64,000 bases of DNA from Streptomyces sp. NBC_00572 (GCF_026341815.1 NZ_JAPENX010000001.1:6820001-6884000); one strand, 5' to 3'; counted from the first letter of the stretch, positions 53,823-62,520 are shown. Notes: a model not told the origin generated them from the letters alone. Translations and numbers: made by a program.

Positions 53823-54587
53823 TCACCGCGCGGGGAGACGGGCGGGGTGGCGGAGGGCGGAGGCGAGCATCAGGCCGGCGCCGCGGACGACGCTGGTCGA
53901 CGGGTCGTTCGCCAGGCGGATGCGGGCGCGGAGGAGGTGGGCGAGGCAGCCGGTCACGTCGAGCCGCAGCGCGCCGCCGCCGGTCACCAGGACCCCGCGG
54001 CGCAGCGCCCCGCGTACGGCGCCGGTGGGGTCGTGCCGCCACAGGTCGCTCACCATGTCTGCGGCCGTCCAGGCGACCGCGTCCGGCACGCTGCCCGACT
54101 CCGGCAGGTCGTCGACGCCCACCTCGGCCAGCCGGGCGTCCTGGACGAGGCCGTCCACGACCAGCGTGACCTCGGTCAGCTGCGCCCCGAGGTCGACCAC
54201 CAGCAGCGGGCCGCCGCCGGGCGGCGCCGCGTGGGCGGCCGCGGCGCGGGCGCTGTCCACGGAGATGACCCGCGCCGGACCGAGCGCGTCCACGACCCGT
54301 CGTGCCGCCGCCCGCTCCTCGGGAGCGGCGAGTACGGGATGGGTCAGCATGACGACCGTCTCGTACCCGTCGTCGCCGGGGGCGGAGGCGGCGAGGCGCT
54401 GGAGCAGGCGGAGCTGGGAGGCCGCGTCGGTCACGCGACCGCGCCGCACCGGACCGCTCGGCACGTCCGCGAAGACGCCCGCCCCCGGAGCCCAGGCCCG
54501 GGTCCTGGAGCTGCCGATGTCGAGGGCGATCCCGCGCACGGGCCGCCCCGTGCCCCGGCCGCCGCCTGCTGATCCGAACGAGCCCAT
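53823..54587 (-). CDS. MreB/Hsp70-like actin-fold protein
   Basis: The protein is 254 residues from the ATG at 54587. It has the actin-fold ATPase layout: RGIALDIGSSRTRAWAPG (phosphate 1), a central VISVDSARAAAAHA, LLVVDLGAQLTEVTLVVDG (phosphate 2) and the C-terminal GVLVTGGGALRLDVTG (adenosine). Compared with MreB (about 340 residues) it is short and lacks much of the surface subdomains, so it is a divergent paralogue and not the main rod-shape protein. Role unknown. Confidence 0.75.
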   Translation of the reverse strand: MGSFGSAGGGRGTGRPVRGIALDIGSSRTRAWAPGAGVFADVPSGPVRRGRVTDAASQLRLLQRLAASAPGDDGYETVVMLTHPVLAAPEERAAARRVVDALGPARVISVDSARAAAAHAAPPGGGPLLVVDLGAQLTEVTLVVDGLVQDARLAEVGVDDLPESGSVPDAVAWTAADMVSDLWRHDPTGAVRGALRRGVLVTGGGALRLDVTGCLAHLLRARIRLANDPSTSVVRGAGLMLASALRHPARLPAR

Positions 54588-54708
54588 CGCTTCCGTCCAT
54601 TCCCTGCGAACCCGCTGATTGCGAGGCTGATATGGCACCTCACTATGCAGTATCCGTGCCGGGAGCGCTATGGAGCTTATGGATCGAAGGGGCTTGGGTG
54701 AGACGTGG

Positions 54709-55896
54709 TCAGTTCTCAGCGCCCAGCCACAGGTCGGGGCCGAACACTTCGTAGTGGATGTCGGCGGCGGCGACGCCCCGGCCGACGAGTTCGCCGCGGA
54801 CCGAGCGGAGGAAGGGCAGTGGCCCGCACAGGTACGCGGTGACACCGGCCGGCAGGTCCAGTGCGGTGATGTCCGCGCGGCCTGCTCCGGCTCCGGAGTC
54901 GCCCGGCTCCTCGTACCAGAGGTGCAGCGTTCCCTGCGGCAGCGAGTCCACGAGGTGCCGGAGCTCTGCGGCGTGCGCGTGGGAGGCCGGGGTGCGGTCG
55001 GCGTGGAGGACCATGACCGGCCGCGTCGATCCGGTGGCCGCCAGGTGATCGAGCATCGCCAGCATCGGGGTGCTGCCGATCCCGGCGGAGGCGAGCAGCA
55101 GCGGGCTCTCGCCCTCGGGCAGGACCAGGTCGCCGAACGGGGCGGAGACCTCCAGCGTGTCGCCCACGCGCGCGTGGGCGTGCAGCCAGGAGGAGACCTC
55201 GCCGGCCGGGTCGCCGTCCACCCGCTTGACGGTGATCCGCCACTGGGGGCGTCCGGGAGCCGCGGAGAGGCTGTACTGGCGGATCTGCCGGGCGCCGTCG
55301 GGCAGGGGGACCTGGACGCTCACGTACTGGCCCGGCCGGAACGCGGAGGTGGGGCTCCCGTCGGCGTGACGCAGGACGAAGGAGACCGTGTCGGCCGTCT
55401 CCTCGCGCCGCTCGGCGATCTCCATCGACCGCCAGACCTGGCCCTCGGCCACCCCCGCCTCCTGGTAGAGCCGCGACTCCACCGCGATCAGCGCGTTCGC
55501 CATCAGCCAGTACACCTCGTCCCAGGCCCGGGCGACCTCGGGGTTCACCGCCTCGCCGAGGATCTCGACGATCGCCGCGAAGAGGTGCTCGTGCACGGTC
55601 TTGTACTGTGCGGAAGTGACTCCGAGGGAGGCGTGCTTGTGCGCGATGCGCGACAGCATCACGTCCGGACGGGTGTCCGGCTTCTCGACCAGGGCGACGG
55701 CGAACGCGGCTATGGAGCCCGCGAGCGCCTGCCGCTGCTCACCGCCGGCCTGGTTGCCCCGGTTGAACAGGTCGCGCAGAAGCTCGGGATGGGTGGCGAA
55801 GAGACGCCCGTAGAACCGCTCGGTGATCAGGTCGAGCGCCCCGCCGACGGCGGGCAGGGTGGCACGGACGACGGGGACGGCCTGCTCGGACAGCAT
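54709..55896 (-). CDS. hmp: Flavohaemoglobin (nitric oxide dioxygenase) Hmp
   Basis: The protein is 395 residues from the ATG at 55896. Residues 1-135 are the globin: FYGRLFATHPELLRDLFN and the haem-binding His in SRIAHKHASLGVTSAQY. The FAD part has FRPGQYVSVQVPLPDGARQI then RQYSLSAAPGRPQWRITV, and the NAD part LLASAGIGSTPMLAMLDHL with a closing YLCGPLPFLRSVRGELV. It turns NO and O2 into nitrate with NADPH and FAD. The nsrR gene lies upstream on the same strand, with an NsrR-like site between them. Confidence 0.96.
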   Translation of the reverse strand: MLSEQAVPVVRATLPAVGGALDLITERFYGRLFATHPELLRDLFNRGNQAGGEQRQALAGSIAAFAVALVEKPDTRPDVMLSRIAHKHASLGVTSAQYKTVHEHLFAAIVEILGEAVNPEVARAWDEVYWLMANALIAVESRLYQEAGVAEGQVWRSMEIAERREETADTVSFVLRHADGSPTSAFRPGQYVSVQVPLPDGARQIRQYSLSAAPGRPQWRITVKRVDGDPAGEVSSWLHAHARVGDTLEVSAPFGDLVLPEGESPLLLASAGIGSTPMLAMLDHLAATGSTRPVMVLHADRTPASHAHAAELRHLVDSLPQGTLHLWYEEPGDSGAGAGRADITALDLPAGVTAYLCGPLPFLRSVRGELVGRGVAAADIHYEVFGPDLWLGAEN

Positions 55897-55907
55897 GAGA
55901 ACTCGCA

Positions 55908-55930
55908 ATCTGGTAGATGATCTACGTATT
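55908..55930 (-). promoter_or_regulatory. Predicted NsrR site upstream of hmp
   Basis: The 23-bp sequence atctggtagatgatctacgt plus att is an 11-1-11 inverted repeat with seven matching pairs. It ends 12 bp before the hmp start. Its tacgtatt half is shared with the nsrR site. Confidence 0.6.
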
Positions 55931-55966
55931 TAACGGTGAGCGTGAGCGCCCGAGGGCGTGCACGGC

Positions 55967-56410
55967 TCAGAGGGTGGGGCGAGGGCTGAGTGAGAGGAGC
56001 AGCGGTCCGGTCGGCGATTCCACCAGCTCCGCCACGGTCAGCGGATCAAGGGCGCGGTAGAAGGCCTCCTGCGCCTCTCGCAGCGCCCCGCGCAGCCGGC
56101 ATGCGCTGCGCAGCGGGCAGGGGGGATCGCCCTCGCAGGCGACGACCTCCTCCTCGCCCTCCAGGGTGCGGGCCAGCCAGCCCACCGAGGAGCGCCGGCC
56201 CCGTTCCGTCAGGGCCAGCCCGCCGCCGCGGCCCCGCCGCGCCTCGACCACGCCGAGGTGCTGCAGCCGGGTGACTACCTTCGCCATGTGGGCGTAGGGC
56301 ACGTCCATCGACTCCGCCACCTCGCGGGTGGTGACGGACTCCTCCGGAGCGGTGACCGCCAGGCGCATCACGGCACGGAGCGCCAGGTCGGTGAACTTCG
56401 TCAGCCTCAC
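55967..56410 (-). CDS. nsrR: Nitric-oxide-sensing repressor NsrR (Rrf2 family)
   Basis: The protein is 147 residues with the Rrf2 winged helix (MRLTKFTDLALRAVMRLAVT, then HMAKVVTRLQHLGVVEARRG). Cys92, Cys98 and Cys104 (ACEGDPPCPLRSAC) and Asp8 are all present, which matches the [4Fe-4S] ligands reported for the S. coelicolor protein, one position offset. NO destroys the cluster and lifts repression of hmp. A matching site in its own leader suggests it represses itself. Confidence 0.95.
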   Translation of the reverse strand: MRLTKFTDLALRAVMRLAVTAPEESVTTREVAESMDVPYAHMAKVVTRLQHLGVVEARRGRGGGLALTERGRRSSVGWLARTLEGEEEVVACEGDPPCPLRSACRLRGALREAQEAFYRALDPLTVAELVESPTGPLLLSLSPRPTL

Positions 56411-56425
56411 GCCATGACCGTATCA

Positions 56426-56448
56426 AAGCGGTATCCGGCATACGTATT
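56426..56448 (-). promoter_or_regulatory. Predicted NsrR site upstream of nsrR
   Basis: aagcggtatccggcatacgt plus att is an 11-1-11 inverted repeat with seven matching pairs and the same tacgtatt half as the hmp site. It lies 16 bp upstream of the nsrR start. Confidence 0.55.
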
Positions 56449-56508
56449 AAGGGTCCCGGTGTGCGTCTTGAGGGTGCCGGCGCACGCATAAGGGTCCCGG
56501 TCCGCGTA

Positions 56509-57435
56509 TCAGGAGCGTCGTTTGTGGTGCCGCCAGAGCCACCAGCCGCCCGAGACCAGGCAGCTGCTGGTGAGGACGATCCCCAGGACCGGCCACCGCC
56601 CGCCCGCGATGCGGATGTCCGTGACGACCACCAGGAAGATGGCGACCGTCGGCAACAGAATGGAACCGACCGCGCGCAGCCCCGCGCGTGCCATGACCGG
56701 GTCGAGCCGAACACCGCGCGGGGAGCGTGGGTCGGGGGAGCCGACGTAGAAGACGGTGGCGCGGTCGGTCAGCCGTGTGGTGCTGCGGTAGTACCCGGCG
56801 GCCATGTAGGGGAGCCAGACCAGTGGCGCCACCAGGCCGACCAGGAACACGGCGCCGAGGAGTGCCCACCTGCCGATACGGACCCAACGGCCCGCCCTGT
56901 CGTCCGGCGTGACAAGGCCGAGGAGCCGCGCCATCCGGGTGATCAGGTCCAGGAGTGCTGCCACGCGCCCCCGGTCGCCGCCGGTACCGGGCCGGGTACC
57001 GGCCGGGTCGAGCGCGGCCCGGGCGGTCTCGGTGTCCCCGTACACCCCTTGCAGAACGAGGAGTTCGGCAGCGCGTTGCGGGTCCGCGGAGTCCCACCCG
57101 TCGACGGCGGCGATCTCGAGCACCGTGCGCACCTGGGTGAGGAGCGCGCCGCAGAAGGCCACGGGGATGAGCAGCAGGAAGGGGCCGCCGACGAAGGCGC
57201 CCTCAGCCGTCACCGACCGTCGTCCACGGGCGACGACCAGGGTCCGGAGGGCGGCCGCGTCGGCCTCGGGGTGGGCCTCGCGGAGGCGGGCGACGGCCGG
57301 ACCGGCTCCCGGGCCCAGATGGCGCAAGGCGAAGGACGCGAGCGACTCCGGAAGCCTGCCGGGTTCCGCCAGGACCTCCTTCAGGAGGGAACCGGCGAGC
57401 CCGGCGGCCGGAGCCGCCCGCGTCCTCTTCCGCAC
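56509..57435 (-). CDS. EcsC-like membrane protein
   Basis: The protein is about 308 residues from a GTG at 57435 (VRKRTRAAPAAGLAGSLLKE); the longer upstream frame overlaps the SHOCT gene and looks unnatural. Membrane segments include FVGGPFLLLIPVAFCGALLT, WALLGAVFLVGLVAPLVWLP and SILLPTVAIFLVVV. The helical part around ALRTLVVARGRRSVTAEGA and AAELLVLQGVYGDTETARAA fits the EcsC-like family, whose function is not known. It follows the SHOCT gene closely and may be co-transcribed. Confidence 0.7.
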   Translation of the reverse strand: MRKRTRAAPAAGLAGSLLKEVLAEPGRLPESLASFALRHLGPGAGPAVARLREAHPEADAAALRTLVVARGRRSVTAEGAFVGGPFLLLIPVAFCGALLTQVRTVLEIAAVDGWDSADPQRAAELLVLQGVYGDTETARAALDPAGTRPGTGGDRGRVAALLDLITRMARLLGLVTPDDRAGRWVRIGRWALLGAVFLVGLVAPLVWLPYMAAGYYRSTTRLTDRATVFYVGSPDPRSPRGVRLDPVMARAGLRAVGSILLPTVAIFLVVVTDIRIAGGRWPVLGIVLTSSCLVSGGWWLWRHHKRRS

Positions 57436-57472
57436 GTCCGGGTGCGCCTTCTCCTCATGCTCCTCCTGGGCC

Positions 57473-57874
57473 TCAGGCCAGGACCTTGGCCTTCGCCTGC
57501 TGGAACTCCTCTGGTGTGATCGCGCCCTTGTCCTTGAGCTCCGCGAGCCGGGCCAGCTCGGCGGCGGCGCTGCCGCCACCGCCCTCCTGCGTTCCGGCGG
57601 CCTCGCGGATGTAGCTCTGGAAGGCGGCCTCACTCTCCTTGGCCTGTTTGACGTCACGCTGACTCATGCTCTTGCCCCGGGCGATGACGTAGACGAGCAC
57701 GCCGAGATACGGGAGGACGATGCAGAAGATCAGCCAGCCGGCCTTGGCCCAGCCGTTCAGATCGTGGTCGCGGAAGATGTCGGTGACCACCTTGAAGAGC
57801 AGGAACAGCCACATGATCCAGACGAAGAACCACAGCATGGTCCAGAAGAGGTTGAGGAGGGGGTAGTCGTCCAT
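57473..57874 (-). CDS. PLDc_N and SHOCT domain membrane protein
   Basis: The protein is 133 residues from the ATG at 57874. The N-terminus is the cardiolipin-synthase-like PLDc_N region with two helices (MLWFFVWIMWLFLLFKVV and GWLIFCIVLPYLGVLVYVIA). The C-terminus is a SHOCT helix-turn-helix, ELARLAELKDKGAITPEEFQ then QAKAKVLA. SHOCT domains mediate oligomerisation or recruit partners. It heads a likely two-gene operon with the EcsC-like gene. Confidence 0.9.
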   Translation of the reverse strand: MDDYPLLNLFWTMLWFFVWIMWLFLLFKVVTDIFRDHDLNGWAKAGWLIFCIVLPYLGVLVYVIARGKSMSQRDVKQAKESEAAFQSYIREAAGTQEGGGGSAAAELARLAELKDKGAITPEEFQQAKAKVLA

Positions 57875-58070
57875 TCCTGCACACTCCGTTCCCACGCCGG
57901 CGGGAGAGGCCTGGCGTTTCAGTGAGTCTCACCCAGCACGCGGGCCCCCGCACGTCGTGGCCGCTCCACATGCGGGCCACCGGCCGCCGTGTTCGGATGG
58001 TGGCCGCGGACCGCGTGCGGCACCGACGACCACACGCGGAGCCGTGTATGGACGCGAGGAACGGAGCGCC

Positions 58071-58278
58071 ATGGGGCCGGTGGAATGTGTCGTGCTCGCC
58101 TCCCCGGGGGGCGGCTGAAAGTGGCGGCGGTGTCAGCCGTCGCGGACCTGCGCAGAGCGGGCCCGGTGCGCCCTGATCGACTCGCTCGTGGTGGTCAGGT
58201 CCGTCAACGGTGAGGTGTCCACGTCCGAAGGCGAGGGACGCCTACCGCGAGGCCGTGGCCGCCGCCTCAGCAGTAAGG
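58071..58278 (+). pseudogene. DUF6325-like gene with frameshifts
   Basis: From the ATG at 58071 the frame reads MGPVECVVLASPGGG, then a stop. Shifting frame gives GRLKVAAVSAVADLRRAGPV, and a further shift LIDSLVVVRSVNGEVSTSE, then a last piece AYREAVAAASAV. Together these follow the DUF6325 pattern (GPVE.VV..FPG ... L..L...G.....D...V.K...G.V). At least two shifts are needed. It precedes a SHOCT gene, the usual partner. Confidence 0.6.
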
Positions 58279-58286
58279 AGCCGACG

Positions 58287-58485
58287 ATGTTCATGAGACG
58301 CCGTCCGCTCGGCCGGCCCGTCATCCGGCCCGCCGGGGCAGCAGCCCCTGGCCGCCGCCGCGCCACCGGCGCCCAGCGCGCCATCGGTGACCGACCAGCT
58401 CGTCCGGCTGGGCGAACTCGCCCAGCAAGGACTGCTCACCCCCGAGGAGTTCGCGGCTGCCAAGGCCAAGATCCTCGGCGCCTGA
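58287..58485 (+). pseudogene. Small SHOCT protein, single frameshift
   Basis: ATG at 58287 behind taaggag starts MFMRRRPLGRPVIRPAG. One base near 58338 breaks the frame; the next frame then gives QPLAAAAPPAPSAPSVTDQL and the SHOCT end LAQQGLLTPEEFAAAKAKIL, stop at 58483-58485. It is too short for an unbroken open frame and could equally be a sequencing slip. Confidence 0.6.
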
Positions 58486-58521
58486 AGGAACCTCGGCCGT
58501 TCCGAGGAGGGACGGTCGTGT

Positions 58522-58971
58522 TCAGGGACGGCGCAGGGCCGCGAGCGCACGGTCGGCGTGGGCGCTCATGCGCAGTTCGCTGCGCACGACCTCACGTATC
58601 CGCCGGTCCTGCCCGATCACGAACGTGACCCGCTTGGTCGGCGCGAGCGAGAATCCGCGCTTCACGCCGAACCGTTCGCGTACGGCACCGTCCGGGTCGG
58701 ACAGCAGGGGGTAGCCGAGCGAGTGCCGCTCGGCGAACTCCTGCTGCCGTTCCACCGGGTCCGTGCTGATCCCGACGGGCAGCGCGCCGACGGCGCGGAA
58801 CTCGGCCGCGAGATCACGGAAGTGGCAGGCCTCGGCGGTGCAGCCGGGGGTGAGTGCCGCAGGGTAGAAGAAGAGGACGACCGGACCCTCGGCCAGCAGG
58901 CCGGTCAGGGAGCGCGAGGCGCCCGTCTCGTCCGGAAGGCTGAAGTCCTCGACGAGGTCACCGACGTTCAT
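58522..58971 (-). CDS. Peroxiredoxin (BCP/AhpC-TSA type)
   Basis: The protein is 149 residues from the ATG at 58971 (MNVGDLVEDFSLPDETG); a GTG at 59007 adds 12 residues. The peroxidatic Cys is in YPAALTPGCTAEACHFRD, with a second Cys five residues later as in BCP-type enzymes, so an internal disulfide is expected. The Pro-Thr-Arg environment (GISTDPVERQQEFAERHSL) is present. It reduces peroxides using thiol donors. Confidence 0.9.
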   Translation of the reverse strand: MNVGDLVEDFSLPDETGASRSLTGLLAEGPVVLFFYPAALTPGCTAEACHFRDLAAEFRAVGALPVGISTDPVERQQEFAERHSLGYPLLSDPDGAVRERFGVKRGFSLAPTKRVTFVIGQDRRIREVVRSELRMSAHADRALAALRRP

Positions 58972-59113
58972 TTGAGGCCCGTCCTCGATCCGTACGTGGT
59001 CCGCCACCGGCGCGTCCGGTGGCCGGCGGGTGACGTTACCCCAGAGTAGAACTCGCCGTCACCCCTCCTGGCACCCGTCACCCTCCCGGTAATCGCCATC
59101 ACTCCAGGGACTG

Positions 59114-59716
59114 TCAGCCCTGGTGTGCCGCGGCGGCGCCGGCCTCCGCCTTCCCGCCGCGTGCCGTGGCGCGCCGGTCGAGCACTGCGAGGGCCCGCTC
59201 GCCCCAGCGCAGGTTCTCCTCCTCGAAGAACCGGCCGCGCATCAGCGTGAGGTACGGGCCGACCCGCTCCGCCTCGTCGAGGTACTTCTCCTCGTCCCGC
59301 CCGGCGAGCATCCACTCCCGCAGCCGGTCGTAGCGCGCCAGCTTCGCCCGAGCCGTCTCCATCCGCTGGGCCACGAACCCACGGACGGCCGCCGTGTCGC
59401 CCTCGTCGCAGGCCTGGACCTGGACCATCAGTTCGTCCCGCACGGCGCTGGGGCGCGGCGGTGTCGACGTGTACGCGGTCAGATCCAGCATTCCGGGCTC
59501 CGTCAGGCTGAACATCCGCTTGTTGGGGCGGCGTTCCTGCTCCACCACGCGCGCCGTGATCAGGCCGGCCTCGGCGAGCTTGTCCAGCTCGCGGTAGAGC
59601 TGCTGCGGGGTGGCGGCCCAGAAGTTGGCGACGGACACGTCGAAGATCTTGGCCAGGTCGTATCCGGATGCCTCGCCCTCCAGGAGAGCTGCGAGGACGG
59701 CGTGCTTGAGCGACAT
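59114..59716 (-). CDS. PadR-family transcriptional regulator
   Basis: The protein is 200 residues (MSLKHAVLAALLEGEASGYD). The winged helix reads SVANFWAATPQQLYRELDKL and AEAGLITARVVEQERRPNKR. A C-terminal helical part of about 100 residues (AQRMETARAKLARYDRLREW) forms the dimer (PadR2 type). PadR proteins are repressors lifted by a small aromatic or drug ligand. A 9-bp inverted repeat lies just upstream, facing the SRPBCC gene. Confidence 0.92.
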   Translation of the reverse strand: MSLKHAVLAALLEGEASGYDLAKIFDVSVANFWAATPQQLYRELDKLAEAGLITARVVEQERRPNKRMFSLTEPGMLDLTAYTSTPPRPSAVRDELMVQVQACDEGDTAAVRGFVAQRMETARAKLARYDRLREWMLAGRDEEKYLDEAERVGPYLTLMRGRFFEEENLRWGERALAVLDRRATARGGKAEAGAAAAHQG

Positions 59717-59735
59717 CAGGACACGCTAGCAGCAC

Positions 59736-59765
59736 GTTGAATAGTTTCCTCCGCACCTATTCAAC
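59736..59765. promoter_or_regulatory. Inverted repeat, probable PadR operator
   Basis: gttgaatag (59736-59744) and ctattcaac (59757-59765) are perfect inverted halves 12 bp apart, 20 bp upstream of the padR start. The divergent SRPBCC gene starts at 59862. Confidence 0.65.
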
Positions 59766-59861
59766 CGGCGATCCGGGCCGGACGGGGGCCCTACGCTGGC
59801 ACGTCCGTCCGGCGCCTGCCTAGGCTGGAGGGAGGGGACGGCAGATCCGAGGGGCAGCGCG

Positions 59862-60347
59862 ATGGACAGCCATACGTTTGTCTACACCACCTATATTCGG
59901 ACCACCCCCGACGAGCTCTGGAAGGCGCTCACCGACCCGGCCTTCACCCGCCGGTACTGGGGCGTGGCCTTCGAGAGCGAGTGGACCCCCGGTGCCCCCA
60001 TGGTCTGGGACGAGGAAGGGCGTCGGACCGAAGACCCCGAGCAGGTCGTCCTGGAGGCCGAGCCCGGTCGCCTCCTCTCGTACACCTGGCATACCTTCAC
60101 ACCCGCCTGGGCGGAGGCCGTACGTCTTGAGCAGGACGTCTACGAGCGCCTCGCCCGGGAGCCCCGCTCCAAGGCGACCTTCGTGATCGAACCCTCCGGC
60201 GACATGGTCAAACTCACGGTCACCCACGGCGACCTGGCCTCCGACGGCCTGATGAAGGGCATGATCGGCGAGGGCTGGCCCGCGCTGATCTCCAGTCTCA
60301 AGTCCCTTCTGGAGACGGGTGAGGAGCTGCCGGAGCCGCCCCGCTGA
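59862..60347 (+). CDS. SRPBCC (AHSA1-like) protein
   Basis: The protein is 161 residues (MDSHTFVYTTYIRTTPDELW). The START-like fold shows TPDELWKALTDPAFTRRYWG, VVLEAEPGRLLSYTWHTF and a C-terminal GDLASDGLMKGMIGEGWPAL with the long helix. AHSA1-type members bind hydrophobic ligands or help Hsp90; the ligand here is unknown. It is divergent from padR across the inverted repeat and is the likely PadR target, which fits a padR-SRPBCC detox pair. Confidence 0.88.
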   Translation: MDSHTFVYTTYIRTTPDELWKALTDPAFTRRYWGVAFESEWTPGAPMVWDEEGRRTEDPEQVVLEAEPGRLLSYTWHTFTPAWAEAVRLEQDVYERLAREPRSKATFVIEPSGDMVKLTVTHGDLASDGLMKGMIGEGWPALISSLKSLLETGEELPEPPR

Positions 60348-60572
60348 CTCCCGGTCCGTATCGGCCCGCTCACCCCACCTCCACGTCCACCCCCACTCCC
60401 GCCGCCGCACTCGGCCCGCAGCCGCCCCGCTTGGCCCATTCGAGTCGTCTCGACCGCCACTCCGCCGCCACGCCCAGTCTTTTGATCATCTTTTTCTCCT
60501 TTCATCCGCTTTGATGCTGCGGTCGGCACCACCTGCCGGCGTCATCGTCATCGTCGTCGGAAAGGGGAGGGT

Positions 60573-61934
60573 GTGTCGGACGTGTCGTCCCGCAGATACG
60601 TACGGGGGTGGGGAGCGCTCCCCCTGGCCGTCGGAGCCGTCCTCGTCAGTACGGCTGCCCAGTCGCCCGCCGGGCCGGACGCGAGAACCACCTCGGCCCC
60701 GGAACCCACCGCCGTCGTCTCGCTGGACGGCTGCCCGGTCGCCGGCGCCGGCCTGTGCTCCGCACCACGCCACACCGTCGTGCTCAGCGGCACGCGAGTC
60801 CTCACCGGTCACCCGTTCACGCTCGGCACCCAGGCGTCCGGGCCCGTGGAACTCGCGCTGCGCACGCCCGGAGTGCTCGCCGACGTCACCGTCACCGACC
60901 AGCGAGGCCGTCGTGTCGCCGGGACGCCGAGCGTCGACGGCACACGGTGGACGAGTGTCGCGCCGCTGCCGGCGGGAGCCCGGTACGCCGCCCGTCTCGT
61001 CGTCGAGCGGGCCGGGGCCGAAGGGTCCGCCCGCCACCGCGCCCGCCTGGACTTCCGTACGGCCGCCGCCCCCGCCGGGGAACGGCTCACCGTCACCTTC
61101 GGCCCGGACGACGGCGGCACGTACGGCGTTGGGCAGCCGGTCACCGCCGAACTCAGCCACCCCGTACCGGCGGACGACCCCGACGCCCGCCGGGCCGTCG
61201 AGCGCGCCCTCCAGGTGCGGGCCGAACCCCGTGCCGAAGGCGCCTGGTACTGGGTCGACTCCGACACCCTCCACTACCGCCCCCGCAGCTACTGGCCCAG
61301 CCACGCCACGGTCCGGGTGCGCAGCGGCCTCGACGGGGCCCGGGTCGCGGGCGGCCTCTACGGCGGCCGCTCACGGCCCGTCACCTTCACCACCGGGGCC
61401 CGGATCGAAGCCGTCACCGACGTCGCCGCCCTTCGGATGACCGTGTACCGCGACGGACTGCCGCTGCGCACCTTCCCGGTCACCACCGGCAAGGCCGGAT
61501 ATCGCACCCGGGGCGGCACCAAGGTCGTCCTCGGCAAGGAGCCGCTCGTCCGGATGCGCGGGGACTCCATCGGCATCGCCCGCGGCAGCGACGACTACTT
61601 CGACCTCAAGGTCCGTTGGGCCACCCGGGTGACCTGGAGCGGCGAGTACCTGCACGCCGCTCCTTGGTCGCTCGACGCCCAGGGCAGCGAGAACGTCAGC
61701 CACGGCTGCACCGGCATGAGCCCTGAGGACGCAGCCTGGCTGTTCGGCACCGTCCGCGAAGGGGACCTCGTCCGGGTGATCAACGGATACGGCGCACCCA
61801 TGACCCCCTTCGACAACGGCTTCGGCGACTGGAACCTGAGCTGGCCCGAGTGGCGCCGGGGGAGCGCCTTCGACCCGAGCGCCACCCGCCCCCGTCCCGG
61901 AACGGGCGCGGTCGCCCTTCGCCCCGCATTGTGA
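60573..61934 (+). CDS. L,D-transpeptidase with Ig-like domains
   Basis: The protein is 453 residues from a GTG at 60573 behind ggggaggg. A signal peptide (ALPLAVGAVLVSTAAQ) leads to two Ig-like or LDT-associated domains (about 60-270; VVERAGAEGSARHRARLDF). The YkuD domain follows, with LRTFPVTTGKAGYRTRGG and the active SHGCTGMSPEDAAWLF (His377, Cys379). Such enzymes form 3-3 peptidoglycan crosslinks outside the membrane and resist most penicillins. The Arg normally after the CysGly motif is Met here, seen in actinobacterial LDTs. Confidence 0.92.
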   Translation: MSDVSSRRYVRGWGALPLAVGAVLVSTAAQSPAGPDARTTSAPEPTAVVSLDGCPVAGAGLCSAPRHTVVLSGTRVLTGHPFTLGTQASGPVELALRTPGVLADVTVTDQRGRRVAGTPSVDGTRWTSVAPLPAGARYAARLVVERAGAEGSARHRARLDFRTAAAPAGERLTVTFGPDDGGTYGVGQPVTAELSHPVPADDPDARRAVERALQVRAEPRAEGAWYWVDSDTLHYRPRSYWPSHATVRVRSGLDGARVAGGLYGGRSRPVTFTTGARIEAVTDVAALRMTVYRDGLPLRTFPVTTGKAGYRTRGGTKVVLGKEPLVRMRGDSIGIARGSDDYFDLKVRWATRVTWSGEYLHAAPWSLDAQGSENVSHGCTGMSPEDAAWLFGTVREGDLVRVINGYGAPMTPFDNGFGDWNLSWPEWRRGSAFDPSATRPRPGTGAVALRPAL

Positions 61935-61946
61935 ACCCGGGGCGTC

Positions 61947-62520
61947 TCAACGGCCCGCCGCCGACTCCGCCGCGCCCGCCGCCGGGTCCGGCGCGGTGGG
62001 GGCCGCCGCAGGCGCGGGCTCGCTGATGCTCAACCGGGAGCGCCACTGGAGCCCGGCGCCCACCAGGACGCCCAGGGCGATCGCCGCCACGGTGATCACC
62101 GTGCTCACCAGGTTGTCCAGGCCGCCGCCGGTGTCGCCCTCCACGATGATCTCCGAGATCCACCTGGTCGCGCCGCAGGTCGGGCCCTTCGACCGGGGCG
62201 AAGTCCAGTTCGCCGCCCCGGCCGTCGGGGCCGCCGCCGACCCGGACGAAGAGCCCCGTGGGCGCCACGAAGGACCGCACGCGCATCCCGTAGCGAGCGG
62301 CCACGTCGTGCAGCACCCGCTCCACCTCGGACGTCTGCTCCGCGGCCCGGAGCAGAGCGGCGCCGAGCTCGCAGAGCAGCGCGGCCAGGTCCCGCGGCCG
62401 CTCCGGGCCCGCGTCCTCCGCCTCCGGCAGGGTGAGGGTGTCCCTGCCGCGCCGCCGTGCCCGCAGGGTGGCCGCCGTGCGGGCGAGGGCACGCACATCG
62501 GCATGGGGCAAAAGGCGCAT
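61947..62520 (-). pseudogene. Threonine/serine exporter (ThrE) with internal deletion
   Basis: From the ATG at 62520 the frame gives a ThrE/DUF1212 N-terminus: LCELGAALLRAAEQTSEVER and VLHDVAARYGMRVRSFVAPT. It runs to about 62170, then a frame change leads directly to ISEIIVEGDTGGGLDNLVST and VITVAAIALGVLVGAGLQ, the last helices of the exporter. The middle, with most membrane helices, is missing. The product cannot be a working exporter. Confidence 0.75.
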
